This document shows positions 39,851 through 48,375 of a stretch of DNA of 64,000 nucleotides, one piece after another. Within the stretch, counting starts at the first letter, position 1. Every line of letters starts with the position of its first letter. The notes under the pieces were generated by a model. That model made no database searches, was not told the DNA's origin, and was given only the letters and a program-made list of their open reading frames with translations. The position numbers and the translations under genes were made by a program. Source of the stretch: Ensifer adhaerens (GTDB lineage Bacteria > Pseudomonadota > Alphaproteobacteria > Rhizobiales > Rhizobiaceae). The stretch lies in assembly GCF_002007205.1 (NCBI RefSeq), contig NZ_LAZS01000001.1, positions 124,001-188,000 of the forward strand, in the 5' to 3' direction.

Positions 39851-40618
39851 TTAGCGCTTCGCTCCGACCAGTGCGAAGAGGGCGCCTTGCGGGTCGAGCG
39901 CCTGAATGATCCAGGCGCCGCCGGGGACTTCCATCGGCTCCAGCACGATCTTGCCGCCGCCGGCCTTGATGCGTTCGATGGCGGCATCGATGGCCGGCAC
40001 GTTGATGTAATAGAGCCAGTAAGGCGCGGGCACTTCCTTCGGCTTGGTCATCATCCCGCCGATCGGGGCGCCGCCATGGGCAAAAATCTGGTAGACGCCC
40101 ATGTCGCCCATATCCATGCCCTGGTCCTTCGTCCAGCCGAAGAGTTCGGAATAGAAGGGAAAGGCGGTGTCGAGGTCGCCGGCAGCGAGTTCGTGCCAGC
40201 CGATCAGGCCGGGCGCCATCGGGTCGGTGACCGGCGGCGGATCACCGGTGCCCTTGAAGATAGCGAACACCGCGCCGTGCGGGTCGGTGACGACGGCAAA
40301 CCGCCCGATGCCTGGGATATCGTCCGGCGCCCGGTGTACCTTGCCGCCCTTGGCGGCGACGCTGGCGGCGGTCGCATCGACGTCGTCGACGCCGACATAG
40401 CCGAGCCAGGCGGGGGGCACCTTCATTTCGAGCGCGCCTTCCGGCATGGTCATCAGTCCCGCCACCGGAATCTCGCCGACGTTGAACAACGTGTAGCTGA
40501 TGCCGTCCATGCCGGCATCGCTGGCGTTCCAGCCGACCACGTCCTTGTAGAACGTTTCGGCGGCCGCCATGTCGGTGGTCATCAGTTCGTACCAAACGAA
40601 TTTGCCGTGATCTGCCAT
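39851..40618 (-). CDS. VOC-family protein with two glyoxalase-like modules
   Basis: 255 residues. Two vicinal-oxygen-chelate halves: first FVWYELMTTDMAAAETFYKDVVGWN (residue 7 on) to PAWLGYVGVDDVDATAASVAAKGGKV, second IGWHELAAGDLDTAFPFYSELFGWTKDQG (about 133 on) to YYINVPAIDAAIERIKAGGGKIV and DPQGALFALVG. It is similar to proteins annotated as glyoxalase/bleomycin-resistance or hydroxylase-type VOC. Substrate unknown. It is third in a minus-strand row DUF899-DUF1579-VOC with gaps of about 100-130 bases. Confidence 0.88.
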   Translation of the reverse strand: MADHGKFVWYELMTTDMAAAETFYKDVVGWNASDAGMDGISYTLFNVGEIPVAGLMTMPEGALEMKVPPAWLGYVGVDDVDATAASVAAKGGKVHRAPDDIPGIGRFAVVTDPHGAVFAIFKGTGDPPPVTDPMAPGLIGWHELAAGDLDTAFPFYSELFGWTKDQGMDMGDMGVYQIFAHGGAPIGGMMTKPKEVPAPYWLYYINVPAIDAAIERIKAGGGKIVLEPMEVPGGAWIIQALDPQGALFALVGAKR

Positions 40619-40750
40619 TGCTTCCTCCGGTTTGCTCTGGCGCGGCGTATCTGGCGCCGCTTGGTTGCCTGTTCGAATGCGCCGTCGTCGGGTCGGCGTG
40701 CCATCGGGCGGCGCGACCGGAAAGCCGCAGGCCGTCTTCAGCCCCCGCCT

Positions 40751-41227
40751 TCAATCCCGGCCCGTGTATTCCGCCGTCATCATGTCCTTCCAGCTTCCGT
40801 CCGCTGCCTGCACCTGCGACGTCAGCAGGCGACGGGATTGGCCGGCAATCGTGATGACGTCGCGATAGCGCGCGGTCCTGCCGGCGTTCTCGAAGTCCGG
40901 CCCCTCGCAATAGAGGGACAGGGACGTGCCGTCTGCGGTGAGTTCGCCGTCATAGATCCACATGTGGCTCATCATCGAGCCGACCCAGGTGCCGACGTAG
41001 CGTCTCGTCTGCGGATTGTAGCCGAGGGTCATCAACGTCCGGCCGAAACTGCCGCCCGGCATCGTTCCCTGACCCTCGCAGACGATCCACATGCCTTCGA
41101 GCGAGCGGACGTGCTCGGTCCAAGGTCCGCTTCCATCAGGCTCGCCATCGGGTCCGGCCGAGCGGATGTGCCAGTCGCCCAGCAACTGCTCGAGCCAGCG
41201 GTGCGCTTCTTCCGGTTCTGCTCTCAC
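40751..41227 (-). CDS. DUF1579 domain protein
   Basis: 158 residues. It matches the DUF1579 pattern: HRWLEQLLGDWHIR at the start, then LEGMWIVCEGQGTMPGG, LGYNPQTRRYVGTWVGSMMSHMWIYDGEL and YRDVITI. The fold is probably a lipocalin-like barrel. GTG at 41227 is chosen because AAGAAGGA lies just upstream; the longer ATG start at 41260 has no site. No established function; its neighbours suggest a stress-response set. Confidence 0.78.
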   Translation of the reverse strand: MRAEPEEAHRWLEQLLGDWHIRSAGPDGEPDGSGPWTEHVRSLEGMWIVCEGQGTMPGGSFGRTLMTLGYNPQTRRYVGTWVGSMMSHMWIYDGELTADGTSLSLYCEGPDFENAGRTARYRDVITIAGQSRRLLTSQVQAADGSWKDMMTAEYTGRD

Positions 41228-41330
41228 GGGATTTCCTTCTTGGGGCCGGGCACAGGTCATCGACCCGGCATGCGAGCGTTGTCAAAACGATCTCGCGGGC
41301 GAAAGGTTCCGCCCGCCGGCAATCTCGAGG

Positions 41331-42059
41331 TCAGCCCGCCTTGCGTCCGGGCTCCCGATCGTATTCGTCGTGTCGGCGGACGAAGCTCATGGTGCCGTCT
41401 TCGTTGCGGCCTTTCGGCGCGCGGTCGAGCAGCATCAGCGTGCCCACCAGTTCCTCGAGCCCGCGGGCATAGGACGAGTAGGTGTGGTAGATCATGCCGT
41501 CCTCGGCCTTCTGGAAGGCGCTGAGGCCGGGAAGTTCCTCATGCGCATCGGCGCTTTCGATGTCCGTGAAATTGTAGCCGACCCTGCCGCGTGCGAGCTC
41601 TTCCGCCGAAAAGGCGACATGGAAATCATGGTTGAAGCCGTTGCCTTCCGCCGAGACCCAGGGGAAATGCCACTCCATGCGTTTCTTGTAGGCTTCGATC
41701 TTTGCGAGCGGCGCGTTCGATGCGGCGATCAGCGTCACGTCGTGATGGTTGAGGTGCGGCAGCATGCCGGCGAAGTGATCGACCAGGAAGGAGCAGCCGG
41801 GGCAGCCGGCCTCCCAGGTGGGGCCGAACATGAAATGGTAGACCATAAGTTGGCTGCGGCCATCGAAAAGCTCGGACAGCGACTTGCGGCCGCTGGGCGT
41901 GTCGAAGACGTAGGTATTTTCCATCTTCACCCAGGGCAAAGCCAGCCGGGCGGCATTGACCTTGTCGCGCGCGTGGGTGTGTTCCTTTTCCAGCGCAAGC
42001 AGATCTTTGCGCGCTTTCAGCCACTCTCCAGGCGATACCACTGCGTGGTCCTGTCTCAT
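41331..42059 (-). CDS. DUF899 thioredoxin-like protein
   Basis: 242 residues. Typical DUF899: VVSPGEWLKARKDLLALEKEHTHARD at the start, LPWVKMENTYVFDTPSGRKSLSELFDGRSQLMVYHFMFGP, then WEAGCPGCSFLVDHF, where the CPGC pair corresponds to a thioredoxin-like redox centre, and ending SYARGLEELVGTLMLLDRAPKGRNED. ATG at 42059 has GGAAGGAGG upstream. It is divergent from a MarR gene, with a perfect 16-base palindrome in the 61-base gap, so it is the likely regulated target. Function unestablished; redox or detoxification is inferred. Confidence 0.88.
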   Translation of the reverse strand: MRQDHAVVSPGEWLKARKDLLALEKEHTHARDKVNAARLALPWVKMENTYVFDTPSGRKSLSELFDGRSQLMVYHFMFGPTWEAGCPGCSFLVDHFAGMLPHLNHHDVTLIAASNAPLAKIEAYKKRMEWHFPWVSAEGNGFNHDFHVAFSAEELARGRVGYNFTDIESADAHEELPGLSAFQKAEDGMIYHTYSSYARGLEELVGTLMLLDRAPKGRNEDGTMSFVRRHDEYDREPGRKAG

Positions 42060-42095
42060 GCCCGCTCCTCCTTCCAACGTTGCACTTGACTATTT

Positions 42096-42111
42096 ATGTT
42101 GATATCAACAT
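42096..42111. promoter_or_regulatory. MarR-type operator between DUF899 and marR genes
   Basis: Perfect 16-base palindrome ATGTTGATATCAACAT, with half-site TTGATA facing TATCAA, typical in size and A/T richness of MarR operators. On the plus strand TTGACT (42087-42092) and ATTAAT (42110-42115) are 17 bases apart and could be the -35 and -10 of the MarR gene. The operator then sits between and over the -10. That would place transcription start at or next to the ATG at 42121, giving a nearly leaderless mRNA. Confidence 0.65.
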
Positions 42112-42120
42112 TAATCGGGC

Positions 42121-42567
42121 ATGTCAAAAATGCCGCTCGTCTCGTTCGATACTACCCTGCATGTGAAGGACACCTGCCTCTGCCTGCATGTGCAGCGCGC
42201 CGCGCGTGCCATTGCCCGCCGGTTCGACGAGGCGCTGCGCCCGCTCGATATCACCAACGGACAATTCTCTCTCCTGATGTCGCTCAACCGCCCGGCGCCG
42301 CCGAACATGGGCGCGGTGGCATCGCTGCTGGCCATGGACCGGACGACATTGACGGCGGCCCTGAAGCCGCTGGAACGGCGCGGCCTGGTGGAGAGTTTTC
42401 CGGATGCCGACGACCGGCGGTCGCGGCGATTGCGGCTGACGCCGGAGGGGCAGGCGCTGCTGGCGCGTGCCGTGCCGCTCTGGCGGAACCTCCATGACGC
42501 GCTCGATCCGGTGCTCGGTGACGGTGGCCCGGATCGCCTGCGCGCAGATCTCCTGAGCCTCGCTTGA
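42121..42567 (+). CDS. MarR-family regulator (DUF899-linked)
   Basis: 148 residues. Winged-helix regulator with the DNA-binding core MGAVASLLAMDRTTLTAALKPLERRGLVES and wing DADDRRSRRLRLTPEGQALLARA. The N-terminal helices carry CLCLHVQRAARAIARRFDEALRPLDITNGQFSLL; cysteines at about 19 and 21 in TCLCLH could be redox-sensing, by analogy with OhrR-type regulators, but this is inference. No ribosome site is seen upstream and the promoter may give a leaderless transcript. Divergent from the DUF899 gene. Confidence 0.88.
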   Translation: MSKMPLVSFDTTLHVKDTCLCLHVQRAARAIARRFDEALRPLDITNGQFSLLMSLNRPAPPNMGAVASLLAMDRTTLTAALKPLERRGLVESFPDADDRRSRRLRLTPEGQALLARAVPLWRNLHDALDPVLGDGGPDRLRADLLSLA

Positions 42568-42577
42568 CGGCGCCGGG

Positions 42578-43051
42578 TCAGTCCTCCGGCGCTTCTGGTG
42601 CAGGGCGCTCCCTGAGCACCTCGATTAGCTCGGCGATCAGGGCCGAGGCCTGCCGCAGCCGTCTTTCGCCGAGCGCCCCGCCAAGACTGTCCGCCCAGCT
42701 CGCCTGCCGCTGCTTGATCGCGAGCAGCGCCGCTTCTCCCGTCGCGGTCAGGATCATGAGCTTCGCCCTCTGGTGGGTCGGGTTGTCCCTGTAGGCGATC
42801 AGGCCTTCCGCCTCCAGCAGATCGGCAATGCGCTGCACGCCCTGGCGCGCAAGCCCGAGTGCGCGGGCGGCATCGGCAACTGACATCGGGGCGTGGTTTG
42901 CCGCGGCGAGCACCTGCCAGCGGGCGCTCGTCTGTCCGGAAGGCTTGGCGAGCGCGTCACCGGCCTGCGTCAGCGGACCGGCAAGCCGTAGAACGGATAT
43001 GGCAAATTCCGCAAAGGCGTCGCCGGCGGGCGTCCGATCAGGATCTTTCAT
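42578..43051 (-). CDS. MarR-family regulator (GFA-linked)
   Basis: 157 residues. DNA-binding core MSVADAARALGLARQGVQRIADLLEAEGLIAYRDNPTHQRAKLMILTATGEA with flanking dimerisation helices. It is divergent from the first GFA gene. The 96-base gap and the GFA2 leader share a GACA-N6-TGTC inverted repeat, so this protein is the probable repressor of both GFA genes. It converges with the first MarR gene 10 bases away. Effector unknown; an aldehyde is a reasonable guess. Confidence 0.88.
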   Translation of the reverse strand: MKDPDRTPAGDAFAEFAISVLRLAGPLTQAGDALAKPSGQTSARWQVLAAANHAPMSVADAARALGLARQGVQRIADLLEAEGLIAYRDNPTHQRAKLMILTATGEAALLAIKQRQASWADSLGGALGERRLRQASALIAELIEVLRERPAPEAPED

Positions 43052-43084
43052 GTTGACAGCACCACCGTTGTGTGGATGTTTTGT

Positions 43085-43102
43085 ATGACATCATGTTGTC
43101 AT
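43085..43102. promoter_or_regulatory. GACA-N6-TGTC operator upstream of GFA1
   Basis: Inverted repeat ATGACA (43085-43090) / TGTCAT (43097-43102), spacer TCATGT. It lies between the divergent MarR and GFA1 genes and has the same architecture and a similar spacer as the site before GFA2. A lone TTGACA half-site lies at 43053-43058, directly against the MarR start. Confidence 0.6.
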
Positions 43103-43147
43103 GTAGAAATCGTTTCAGCAAGTCATTTCAGCAAGGGAGAAGAGAGC

Positions 43148-43555
43148 ATGGCGAGAAGGACTTACAAGGGTGGTTGCCATTGTGGCAAGGTGCGATACGA
43201 GGCGACTCTCGATCTGGATGACGGGACGACGCGGTGCAACTGCTCGTTCTGTGCCAAGGCCCGCTACTGGGGCGCGCAGGTCCGGCCGGAGGATTTTCGC
43301 CTGCTGTCGCCGGAGGACCAGGTTGGGCTCTATCAGTTCGGCGCCAAGGTGGGCCATCATCGCTTCTGCCCGACCTGCGGCATCATCTCCTATAGCCATG
43401 GCTACGTGGAAGAACTCGGCGGCGCCTATTGCAGCATCAATGTCGCAACGATCGACGATGTCGATCCGTCCATCCTCGCCGAAGTGTCGGTACAATATCT
43501 TGATGGCCGCAACGACCGCTGGGACGAAACTCCCGCCGAGTTTCGTCATCTCTGA
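43148..43555 (+). CDS. GFA-family zinc protein 1 (CENP-V/GFA fold)
   Basis: 135 residues. GFA-like fold with zinc motifs GGCHCGKVRYEA (Cys10 and Cys12), RCNCSFCAKARYW (Cys30, 32, 35) and HRFCPTCGIISYSHGY (Cys near 78 and 81). The family was named for glutathione-dependent formaldehyde activation, a role since doubted for many members; some cleave or activate glutathione adducts. ATG at 43148 follows AAGGGAGAAGAGAGC. It forms a tandem with GFA2; about 79 of 131 aligned residues are identical by eye. Confidence 0.88.
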   Translation: MARRTYKGGCHCGKVRYEATLDLDDGTTRCNCSFCAKARYWGAQVRPEDFRLLSPEDQVGLYQFGAKVGHHRFCPTCGIISYSHGYVEELGGAYCSINVATIDDVDPSILAEVSVQYLDGRNDRWDETPAEFRHL

Positions 43556-43580
43556 ACGACGCACCGGGAGCCTTCTTTAA

Positions 43581-43598
43581 TTGACAATATGTTGTCAA
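43581..43598. promoter_or_regulatory. GACA-N6-TGTC operator upstream of GFA2
   Basis: Perfect inverted repeat TTGACA (43581-43586) / TGTCAA (43593-43598), spacer ATATGT, 101 bases before the GFA2 start. A degraded second copy (CTGGCA / TGTCAA, spacer GCATAT) occurs at 43627-43644. The same arrangement stands before GFA1, so the two genes probably share one repressor. Confidence 0.62.
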
Positions 43599-43698
43599 TG
43601 TGGCACATGCACTGCATGGGCTTCACCTGGCAGCATATTGTCAACCGGGTGGGCGGAGATGCGGGCCTGCCTGGCCCCGGAAAGCAGGAGCGACGGTT

Positions 43699-44103
43699 AT
43701 GAAACTGACCTACAAAGGAAGCTGCCATTGCGGAAACATCCGCTATGAGGCCGATATCGACCTCGATGCCGGCACCGGCAAATGCAACTGCTCGATTTGC
43801 TGGAAGCGGCGCTACTGGGGGGCGGTCGTGAAGCCCGACGCCTTCCGGCTGCAGTGCGACGAAGCCAATATCGCCGACTACCAGTTCGGCAGCGACAGCG
43901 TGCATCACCGCTTCTGCAGGACCTGCGGCGTTGCCGCCTTCGGCCACGGCTATATCGAGGAGATCGGCGGCGCCTATTACTCCGTCAACGTCGCCTGCCT
44001 CGACAACCTCGACCCGGCGGTCCTGGCCGAAGCACCGGTGCAATATATGGACGGGCGCAACAACAACTGGTTCCACGCGCCGGCGGAGACGCGCCACCTC
44101 TAA
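43699..44103 (+). CDS. GFA-family zinc protein 2 (CENP-V/GFA fold)
   Basis: 134 residues, paralogue of the preceding gene. It has the same cysteines: GSCHCGNIRYEAD, KCNCSICWKRRYW, HRFCRTCGVAAFGHGY, and the shared tail VQYMDGRNNNW. Its own 143-base leader contains operator copies, so it is transcribed separately from GFA1 rather than simply as a second gene. Duplication followed by retention of both promoters suggests slightly different substrates or dosage. Confidence 0.88.
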   Translation: MKLTYKGSCHCGNIRYEADIDLDAGTGKCNCSICWKRRYWGAVVKPDAFRLQCDEANIADYQFGSDSVHHRFCRTCGVAAFGHGYIEEIGGAYYSVNVACLDNLDPAVLAEAPVQYMDGRNNNWFHAPAETRHL

Positions 44104-44121
44104 AGCCCGCAGGCAGGCTGG

Positions 44122-44550
44122 TCACATCTTGCGAAATTCGAGGTGGTAGATGACCTCTTCTCCGGTCGCCGGGTCCACGCCCGGTGCGCCGTAGATCACC
44201 AGCTTGTCGCCTTGCAGGACAAAGGGACGGATCAGGTCGGACACGCCCCAGGCCGGGTTCCAGCTTGCCTCGACATGATGGATGATCCGACCGTCCTTGA
44301 GCGAATAGGAGCCGGAATAAGCGAGCATGGAATCAAACAGTGCCGCCTTCTCGTCATGAGACGGCACGAGCCCTTTCAGTTGCGGCCGATCGCGTTTCAC
44401 CACGACGGCCGTCATACGGCCGTCCGGAAAGTACGAGAGATAGCCGATGGGATCAGGACCCATGGCATCGCTGACCTCGCCGGTGGCGACGACCTCGCGC
44501 GTCCAGGAAAGCATCTTCCAGGTGCCGAGCAATCCAGACTCGTCCGCCAT
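44122..44550 (-). CDS. Lipocalin-like domain protein
   Basis: 142 residues. It resembles the short lipocalin-like family (Lipocalin_5): LLGTWKMLSWTREV at the start, then GPDPIGYLSYFPDGRMTAVVVKRDRP, LFDSMLAYSGSYSLKDGRIIHHVEASWNPAW and DLIRPFVLQGDKLVIYG. Probably a ligand-binding barrel in the cytoplasm; no signal peptide. It converges with GFA2 18 bases away. An ATTTTAG / CTAAAAT inverted repeat 15 bases upstream of the start suggests a dedicated regulator, not found nearby. Confidence 0.8.
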   Translation of the reverse strand: MADESGLLGTWKMLSWTREVVATGEVSDAMGPDPIGYLSYFPDGRMTAVVVKRDRPQLKGLVPSHDEKAALFDSMLAYSGSYSLKDGRIIHHVEASWNPAWGVSDLIRPFVLQGDKLVIYGAPGVDPATGEEVIYHLEFRKM

Positions 44551-44564
44551 GATCCACCTGTATG

Positions 44565-44584
44565 ATTTTAGGGTAAACTAAAAT
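44565..44584. promoter_or_regulatory. Inverted repeat operator upstream of the lipocalin-like gene
   Basis: Perfect seven-base arms ATTTTAG (44565-44571) and CTAAAAT (44578-44584) with a six-base GGTAAA spacer. It sits 15-34 bases upstream of the minus-strand start, where a repressor would block transcription. Confidence 0.5.
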
Positions 44585-44641
44585 AACAGATGCTTCCTCT
44601 CCGGCAAAGCCGGGCCCATCCCTAGCAAAAGAGATCAACGA

Positions 44642-44670
44642 AAAAGGGCCCCCGACGTGTGGGAGCCCTT
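44642..44670 (-). terminator. Terminator of ilvD
   Basis: Hairpin AAGGGC-CCC / GGG-GCCCTT around CGACGTGT, followed on the minus strand by TTTTTC. It lies 43 bases past the ilvD stop. Confidence 0.75.
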
Positions 44671-44713
44671 CGTTGTTCCTTGCGCCGCCGGGGCGCCGTC
44701 AGAGCACAGCTGC

Positions 44714-46552
44714 TCAGTGCTCGCCGAGGTCGCGCACGGCACCGCGGTCGGCCGACGTCGCGAAGGCGGCATAGGCCTTCAGCGCGGTCGTCACCTTGCG
44801 CTTGCGTTGTTCGGTCGGCTTCCAGCCTTGGGCGTCTTGCTCGGTGCGGCGCTTGGCAAGTTCCGCCTCGTCGACGCGCAGGCTGATGGTGCGGTTCGGG
44901 ATGTCGATGTCGATCATGTCGCCTTCGCGCACCAGGCCGATCGTGCCGCCGTTGGCCGCTTCCGGCGAAACGTGGCCGATCGACAGGCCCGAGGTGCCGC
45001 CGGAGAAGCGGCCGTCGGTGATCAGCGCGCAGGCTTTGCCGAGACCCTTCGACTTCAGGTAGCTCGTCGGATAGAGCATTTCCTGCATGCCCGGGCCGCC
45101 CTTCGGGCCTTCATAGCGGATGACGACGACGTCGCCGGCCTTGATCTCGTTGCCGAGGATCGCCTTGACCGATGCGTCCTGGCTTTCAAAAACGCGGGCC
45201 GGGCCGGAGAACTTCAGGATGCTCTCGTCGACGCCTGCGGTCTTCACGATGCAGCCGTCGATGGCGATGTTGCCCTTGAGAACCGCAAGCCCGCCATCCT
45301 TGGAGAAGGGGTGCTCGACCGAGCGGATGACACCCTTTTCGCGGTCGGTGTCGAGCTCGTCCCAGCGGGCTTCCTGGCTGAAGGCCACCTGGGTCGGGAT
45401 GCCGCCCGGTGCCGCGCGGAAGAAGTTGCGAACGGTTTCGCTGGTAGTGCGGGTGATGTCCCAGCGGTCGATGGCGTCGCCGATCGTGGCGCTGTGAACT
45501 GTCGGGCAATCGCGGTTGATGAGACCGCCCTTCTCGAGTTCGCCGAGGATCGACATGATGCCGCCGGCGCGATGCACATCTTCCATGTGCACGTCGCTTT
45601 TCGCCGGAGCGACCTTCGACAGGCACGGCACCTTGCGCGACAGGCGGTCGATGTCGGCCATGGTGAAATCGACCTCGCCCTCGTGGGCGGCGGCCAGAAT
45701 GTGCAGCACGGTGTTGGTCGAGCCGCCCATGGCGATATCGAGCGCCATGGCGTTTTCGAAGGCCTTCTTGGAGGCGACCTTGCGCGGCAGCACGTTCTCG
45801 TCTTCCTGCTCGTAGTAGCGGCGGGCGAGATCGACGACCAGGTGACCGGCTTCGACGAACAGGCGCTTGCGGTCGGCGTGGGTGGCGAGCGTCGAGCCAT
45901 TGCCGGGCAGCGACAGGCCGAGCGCCTCGGTCAGACAGTTCATCGAGTTGGCCGTGAACATGCCGGAGCAGGAGCCGCAGGTCGGGCAGGCGGAACGTTC
46001 GATGACCTTGACGTCCTCGTCCGAGACGTTGTCGTCGGCGGCGGCGACCATAGCGTCGACCAAGTCGAGTGCATGCGTCTTGCCGTGCAGCACGACCTTG
46101 CCGGCTTCCATCGGGCCGCCGGAAACGAAGACGGCGGGAATGTTGAGGCGCAGTGCCGCCATCAGCATGCCGGGGGTGATCTTGTCGCAGTTGGAGATGC
46201 AGACCATGGCGTCGGCGCAGTGGGCGTTGACCATGTACTCGACGCTATCGGCGATGATTTCGCGCGACGGCAGCGAATAGAGCATGCCGTCGTGACCCAT
46301 GGCGATGCCGTCGTCGACGGCGATGGTGTTGAATTCCTTGGCGACGCCGCCGGCTGCCTCGATCTCGCGGGCGACGAGCTGGCCAAGATCCTTCAGGTGC
46401 ACGTGGCCCGGCACGAACTGGGTGAACGAGTTCACCACCGCAATAATCGGCTTGCCAAAATCGCTGTCCTTCATGCCCGTCGCGCGCCAGAGGCCGCGGG
46501 CGCCGGCCATGTTGCGGCCGTGGGTGGTGGTACGTGAGCGATAGGCAGGCAT
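44714..46552 (-). CDS. ilvD: Dihydroxy-acid dehydratase
   Basis: 612 residues, usual length. Dehydrates 2,3-dihydroxy-isovalerate and -methylvalerate in valine, isoleucine and leucine synthesis, using an Fe-S cluster. Cluster cysteines are visible in [14 protein letters not shown] (near 122) and [19 protein letters not shown] (near 195). The start [27 protein letters not shown] and the [18 protein letters not shown] segment are typical. Of the two IlvD/Edd subtypes this looks like the E. coli IlvD type. Monocistronic with its own terminator. Confidence 0.96.
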   Translation of the reverse strand: MPAYRSRTTTHGRNMAGARGLWRATGMKDSDFGKPIIAVVNSFTQFVPGHVHLKDLGQLVAREIEAAGGVAKEFNTIAVDDGIAMGHDGMLYSLPSREIIADSVEYMVNAHCADAMVCISNCDKITPGMLMAALRLNIPAVFVSGGPMEAGKVVLHGKTHALDLVDAMVAAADDNVSDEDVKVIERSACPTCGSCSGMFTANSMNCLTEALGLSLPGNGSTLATHADRKRLFVEAGHLVVDLARRYYEQEDENVLPRKVASKKAFENAMALDIAMGGSTNTVLHILAAAHEGEVDFTMADIDRLSRKVPCLSKVAPAKSDVHMEDVHRAGGIMSILGELEKGGLINRDCPTVHSATIGDAIDRWDITRTTSETVRNFFRAAPGGIPTQVAFSQEARWDELDTDREKGVIRSVEHPFSKDGGLAVLKGNIAIDGCIVKTAGVDESILKFSGPARVFESQDASVKAILGNEIKAGDVVVIRYEGPKGGPGMQEMLYPTSYLKSKGLGKACALITDGRFSGGTSGLSIGHVSPEAANGGTIGLVREGDMIDIDIPNRTISLRVDEAELAKRRTEQDAQGWKPTEQRKRKVTTALKAYAAFATSADRGAVRDLGEH

Positions 46553-46843
46553 GGCATGTTCCTTCACGGACAAGGGTATTGCTCGGAAATGGCGATCCCC
46601 GATCGCCACCGAAGGGGCTAACTAGCGCAAAATTGCGTGCACGTCATCTTTCGCGTCAGATTATTTCGACGCTGCGCACCCGCTTTTGTGCGGCTTTCAC
46701 CTCTTCCAGTGCCAATCTAACGGCGGGGTGGCGCCTTGCACAGCGGCAATCGGGGAGCTTTACGGAAATCTTATGCCGGGCAACCGAAGTCGGAATCGAA
46801 TCCGGACGCCGGGCGGCGCTAGCCTCTCACTCATCGAATACGG

Positions 46844-47347
46844 ATGAGTGTCATGTCTTTGCACGATTTCAGCCTTCCCGTTCACGCCCTCGGCGGCCCG
46901 TCCAATTCGGCAGCGCACGAACCGCTTGATGGTGACGAGCGTGCCCACGATGCCCTGGATGCCTTGCTCCTGCGGCTGACGGCGGTCCGCCGCCTGCGCG
47001 AGCATCATGTTTTTGAGGCCGTTCGGATCATTCGGGAGTTGCCCGGACTTGCCGGGGACGATTGGCCGTCGCGTCGGTTCCGCGATCTGATGGCAGCCGA
47101 CGCACTGGTCGATGCCGTCATACACCTGACCTCCACGACGGAGGCGAAACTCTGCCTGCGCACGCTTGGCCACGAAGTCGGGCTTTGGACCTGTGCGCTG
47201 CGCTACCAGCCGCCAGGGGCAGGCCGCATCACCTACAAAGCGCGGCACGCGGATCTGGCGGCGGCGATCCTTGGCGCGTTCCTGCGCTCCTGCCGCGGCC
47301 ACCAGCTTGCCATCGGCGCTGCGGGCTGCGGCCATCTTCCCACCTGA
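46844..47347 (+). CDS. Hypothetical protein upstream of dapA
   Basis: 167 residues, not recognised. Acidic, mostly helical composition with LLLRLTAVRRLREHHVFEAVRIIRELPG, a central DALVDAVIHLTSTTEAKLCLRTLGHEVGLWTCALRY, and a C-terminal ADLAAAILGAFLRSC. No signal peptide or membrane segment. An eight-base hairpin (46828-46850) covers the first ATG, and a second in-frame ATG is at 46853, so the start is uncertain and may be controlled by structure. It lies 12 bases before dapA and is probably co-transcribed. Confidence 0.6.
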   Translation: MSVMSLHDFSLPVHALGGPSNSAAHEPLDGDERAHDALDALLLRLTAVRRLREHHVFEAVRIIRELPGLAGDDWPSRRFRDLMAADALVDAVIHLTSTTEAKLCLRTLGHEVGLWTCALRYQPPGAGRITYKARHADLAAAILGAFLRSCRGHQLAIGAAGCGHLPT

Positions 47348-47359
47348 AGGACACATTCC

Positions 47360-48298
47360 ATGAACAAACATTCGCTGCGCCTCGACGGGGTGCTCACGGC
47401 GCTCGTCACGCCGTTTCGCGACGGCAAGGTCGATGTCGTCGGCCTGATGTCGCTGGTCGAATGGCAGATCCGCCATGGTGTCTCCGGCCTCGTTCCCTGC
47501 GGCACCACCGGCGAAGCGCCGACGCTGTCGCGGGCGGAACGCGCCCTGGTGATCGAACGCTGCGTCGAAGTGGCAGAGCGGAAGATCCCCGTCATCGCCG
47601 GAACCGGCACCAACAGCACCGAGACGACGATCGCACTGACGGCGGAAGCCAAGGCGCTCGGGGCCGATGCGGCGCTCGTCGTTGCGCCCTACTACAGCAA
47701 GCCGTCGCAGGAGGGGCTCTATCGCCACTTCGAGGCGGTTGCCGGGGCGGTGGAGCTTCCTATCATCGTCTACAACGTCCCGTCGCGCGCCGGCGTCGAT
47801 CTGGCGCCGCGGACACTCGAGCGGCTGGCGGAGCTTCCGGGCATTGTCGGCATCAAGGATGCAACCGGCGACATCGGCCGTTTCCTCTCTTCTCCGGCGG
47901 CCGTGAAGACCGGGCTCCGCCAGCTCTCGGGTCACGACCAGACGGCGCTGCCGTTCAATCTCTGCGGCGGTCACGGCACCATATCGGTGGCGTCGAATGT
48001 GGTTCCAAGGCTGATGGTGTCGATGCATCAGGCGATTGCGACCGGCAACGTAGCGGCAGCGATCGCCATCCACGAACGACTGCGGCCGCTGCTTCTCGCG
48101 CTGGAGCGCGAGACCAATCCGGGGCCGATCAAATACGCGCTGCACGTCGTTCGCGCGCTCAGCCCGGATGTTCGGCTTCCATTGACCGGCGTCACGCCCG
48201 AAACGGCAGCCGAGATCCGCGCAGCGCTCGAACCGCTGACCGAAATCAGGGGCGAGACCCTGATCGGCCGCAGCGTGCGCATCTCGCTCGCGAGCTGA
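47360..48298 (+). CDS. dapA: 4-hydroxy-tetrahydrodipicolinate synthase family aldolase
   Basis: 312 residues. Class I aldolase of the DapA family condensing pyruvate with aspartate semialdehyde in lysine and cell-wall synthesis. Markers: LTALVTPFRDGKVD, VPCGTTGEAPTLSRAERALV, APYYSKPSQEGLYRHF, VYNVPSRAGVDL with the catalytic Tyr, and GIVGIKDATGD with the Schiff-base Lys near residue 168. All DapA active-site positions I know are present, so a true DapA is likely, though rhizobial genomes carry several paralogues used in other pathways. The neighbours are small unknown genes, not lysine genes, which hints at an accessory copy. Confidence 0.85.
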   Translation: MNKHSLRLDGVLTALVTPFRDGKVDVVGLMSLVEWQIRHGVSGLVPCGTTGEAPTLSRAERALVIERCVEVAERKIPVIAGTGTNSTETTIALTAEAKALGADAALVVAPYYSKPSQEGLYRHFEAVAGAVELPIIVYNVPSRAGVDLAPRTLERLAELPGIVGIKDATGDIGRFLSSPAAVKTGLRQLSGHDQTALPFNLCGGHGTISVASNVVPRLMVSMHQAIATGNVAAAIAIHERLRPLLLALERETNPGPIKYALHVVRALSPDVRLPLTGVTPETAAEIRAALEPLTEIRGETLIGRSVRISLAS

Positions 48299-48375
48299 AC
48301 GGGCGGTGGCCCGCACCTACCTCCCGGCCTCGAACAGGCTCGGCCGGATTTTTCCCTGAACACCAAAGGAGACAG

